This document shows, piece by piece, positions 6,587 through 8,217 of a DNA stretch of 8,217 bases. The DNA is taken from contig DATDCV010000206.1 in assembly GCA_036524155.1 (NCBI GenBank), positions 1 through 8,217 of the forward strand. Direction: 5' to 3'. This stretch comes from DATDCV01 sp036524155 (GTDB taxonomy: Bacteria > Verrucomicrobiota > Verrucomicrobiia > Limisphaerales > UBA8199). How positions within the stretch are numbered: position 1 is the stretch's first letter; the number at the start of each line of letters is the position of its first letter. The translations under genes were made by a program, and so were the position numbers. A model generated the notes under the pieces. That model searched no databases and was not told the DNA's origin. It saw only the letters and a program-made list of their open reading frames with translations.

Positions 6587-6683
6587 AGCGGCAGCAAGCT
6601 GCGCGCACTCCAACCGCTTCGCGACCACGGGTGCACTTCGAAATGCGCGCCAGCGTTTGGAGTGCGCGCAGCTTGCTGCCGCT
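6587..6683. repeat. 27-bp perfect inverted repeat between convergent genes
   Basis: Arms 6587-6613 and 6657-6683 are exact reverse complements (27 bp). After one mismatch pairing resumes for four more bases, giving a near-perfect stem of about 32 bp (6587-6618 with 6652-6683) and a loop of 33 nt. The arm core is GCGGCAGCAAGCTGCGCGC. It begins 61 nt after the lysoplasmalogenase stop and lies about 80 nt beyond the 3' end of the minus-strand gene, so it could stop or protect transcripts from both sides. There is no T-tract, so it is not a standard intrinsic terminator. Such symmetry also fits a miniature palindromic mobile element. Confidence 0.8.
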
Positions 6684-6686
6684 CTA

Positions 6687-6758
6687 GCACGCCCTGATCA
6701 CACACCGTCCAAGCCGACACAATGTCGGCGCTGCGGCTCCGCACGCCCAGACCACACC
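6687..6758. repeat. Diverged 18-bp direct repeat flanking a small hairpin
   Basis: GCACGCCCTGATCACACA (6687-6704) and GCACGCCCAGACCACACC (6741-6758) match at 15 of 18 positions, 54 bp apart. Between them, GCCGACA (6713-6719) and TGTCGGC (6723-6729) form a 7-bp stem with a 3-nt loop, and TGCGG (6732-6736) with CCGCA (6739-6743) makes a second short palindrome. The hairpin lies 36 nt past the stop of the minus-strand gene and may help end that transcript, though no T-tract follows on either strand. Confidence 0.5.
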
Positions 6759-6764
6759 AAATCG

Positions 6765-8217
6765 TCAGAGCACCTGATAAGTGAGCACGAGATTCGAGCC
6801 GGTCTTTTCGAATTTTGTGATCCGGGTCCCTCGCGGGCTTTCCACACGATAGAAACGTGTCGCGGCCGGGATTGGGATGGTGAAAGTTCCGGCGGTCACC
6901 ATCTGACCGACTTCAGTCGGGCTGCAGTCAGCGCCGAGGATAGGAACGGGAGTGAACGAGTGTGAGGCTGTAGCATCGACGGTGTATGGCCCAGCGGGCG
7001 ACGCAGCGGAGGAGCAGACAAGCGGGTACCAGGCTTTGACGACGCCCGCAGGATCGTTAGGATCGTTGATCGGCACCTCGGAAAGATCACCCAAATTTAC
7101 CGAGCTGAGGTACAGCACCGCTCCGCCGCCCGTTTCCTCCCATAGGCACTGGAACGGATACAGCCCGGCGGCCTCGACGAAGAATTCGAAAGTGGTGTTG
7201 GCCGTGTTGCCGGGATTCTCCCAGACAGCCTGCGCGTTGGGGTCGGTGAGGCTGGCGCCGGAGTACAGACCGGCGCGGTCATCGGAGTTGACCCGGAAGC
7301 GATGAATGCCCGGCGTCAATTCGAGGTACGCAAAAGTCTCGACCGCAATGTTGATGTAGCTGCCGCTGCACAATCCCGGCACATTGTTCGGGGGCACGGA
7401 GGCTTTGTCCCAACTGAGGGTCTGGACGATACCCGTGGCCTTCAAATCCACCGGGATGAGGGGCGGGATGGCCAGTTGTTGCCGGGCCCGGTCCAGCGAG
7501 TTGGCCAGGGTAACCCCGCCATTGGCGCTCTGCACCATCCGGAAATCGAAGCCGCGGACTTTCAGGCTGCCGAGCGGCAGGCTGTTGCTGGCAAAGAGGC
7601 TCGGATAAGCGGTGGTCCAGGTCCAGGCATTGGTTTGCCACGCGCTCGTGCTGTCACGGAAGACGATGCTATTGGTGTGCCGGCTGCCCCATGGAAACAG
7701 CGTCGTGTTCGAGTAGGTGACTGTCGCTCCCGGGAAGTCCGTGTGGGCGTTGAGCGGATTTTGGGGCCGGTGCACCTGCGGGTCGATCGTCAACGAGGCA
7801 TTCGGAATCCATACGCCGTCCAAGGACAAGAGAATCGAGGTGGTATCAACGGAGGTGTCGCGATCCAGAATGCCGACTGTCACGGTGGGATAGAAGACCG
7901 TGGATTTCCCGGATGGCGGCGGCGACACGTCGGTGACTGTGGTTCGCATGGTCCCGGCCGCCGGCACGGTCGCAAGGTAGTTGTCGAAGACAGCTTCCGC
8001 GCCCTCGGTCGAGGACGGATAGGTTTGCTCAAAAACGAGCAGGCCGCAAAGGCCTGAACTATAGCTGAAATCCATGCCGAAAACTGACGTCCACGGAGTG
8101 GTCGGATTCGCCTTGTCAAACAGTTGGAACAGGAACGTGTACCCGTCATGCGTGCTGGCCACCAGCCGATAGTAGTGGGTTGGATCCAGCACGACGGTGC
8201 CCGTGCCCAGCTCGGCG
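6765..8217 (-). CDS. C-terminal part of a secreted multi-domain protein (LamG tail, Ig-like, PA14-like)
   Basis: The frame is open to the window edge, so only the last 483 residues are seen; the GTG at 8192 is internal (the frame continues upstream as AELGTGTVV). Residues 1-85 look like the end of a concanavalin-type LamG domain (HYYRLVAST, then AVFDNYLATVP). Residues about 107-195 resemble the Ig-like module common in Verrucomicrobiota surface proteins (TVTVGILDRDTSVDTTSI, LFPWGSRHTNSIVF). Residues about 285-395 are PA14-like: HRFRVNSDDRAGLYSG, FEFFVEAAGLYPFQCLWEE, INDPNDPAGVVKAW. The tail from about 398 has the pattern TFTIPIPAATRFYRVESP and a final strand LVLTYQVL. No transmembrane anchor or PEP-CTERM signal is present at the C-terminus. 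The modules suggest glycan or surface binding outside the cell; any catalytic domain would be upstream of the window. The module calls come from motif patterns only. Confidence 0.78.
   Translation of the reverse strand, partial: AELGTGTVVLDPTHYYRLVASTHDGYTFLFQLFDKANPTTPWTSVFGMDFSYSSGLCGLLVFEQTYPSSTEGAEAVFDNYLATVPAAGTMRTTVTDVSPPPSGKSTVFYPTVTVGILDRDTSVDTTSILLSLDGVWIPNASLTIDPQVHRPQNPLNAHTDFPGATVTYSNTTLFPWGSRHTNSIVFRDSTSAWQTNAWTWTTAYPSLFASNSLPLGSLKVRGFDFRMVQSANGGVTLANSLDRARQQLAIPPLIPVDLKATGIVQTLSWDKASVPPNNVPGLCSGSYINIAVETFAYLELTPGIHRFRVNSDDRAGLYSGASLTDPNAQAVWENPGNTANTTFEFFVEAAGLYPFQCLWEETGGGAVLYLSSVNLGDLSEVPINDPNDPAGVVKAWYPLVCSSAASPAGPYTVDATASHSFTPVPILGADCSPTEVGQMVTAGTFTIPIPAATRFYRVESPRGTRITKFEKTGSNLVLTYQVL

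Noticed and set aside
6129..6965. 278-codon + strand open frame through the 27-bp inverted repeat
   Set aside because: Out-of-frame reading of the lysoplasmalogenase gene followed by non-coding repeat and the antisense of the next gene; Arg/Ala/Gly-rich with no family pattern.

Overview
The window (high GC, one contiguous bacterial stretch) looks like a chromosomal segment of a Verrucomicrobiota member, possibly of the Pedosphaera/Limisphaera side. This placement is inferred from protein style: an FtsK with a long acidic insert before its Walker B strand, a Tat-exported M81 peptidase, and a secreted multi-domain protein made of LamG-tail, Ig-like and PA14-like modules. It is not based on any marker-gene comparison. 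I see no phage, integrase, transposase, CRISPR array, tRNA or rRNA.

Layout: (1) 1-100, a short leader that may begin inside a copy of a palindromic repeat. (2) 101-2803 (+), FtsK/SpoIIIE-type DNA translocase, essentially complete. (3) 2804-3055, an intergenic stretch with a 29-bp imperfect inverted repeat. (4) 3056-3744 (+), a 2H phosphoesterase (2'-5' RNA ligase-like) gene split by an apparent single missing base near 3185-3192; both catalytic HxT motifs lie in the downstream piece. (5) 3852-5489 (-), M81/MlrC-like metallopeptidase with a twin-arginine signal, convergent with the 2H gene. (6) 5490-5799, a divergent intergenic region with a perfect TATAAT box for the M81 gene and a set of 12-bp units arranged as an inverted repeat. 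(7) 5800-6525 (+), YhhN/TMEM86-type lysoplasmalogenase-like membrane protein. (8) 6526-6764, a convergent intergenic region with a 27-bp perfect inverted repeat, a small hairpin and a diverged 18-bp direct repeat. (9) 6765-8217 (-), the C-terminal 483 residues of a large secreted adhesin- or enzyme-like protein running off the window.

The genes do not form an obvious pathway: each has its own orientation or a large gap, and nothing suggests one shared operon. I did not find a convincing new multi-gene system. The part that stands out is the non-coding DNA: three of the four gene-to-gene gaps hold unrelated, well-formed palindromic elements, and one of these abuts the damaged 2H gene.
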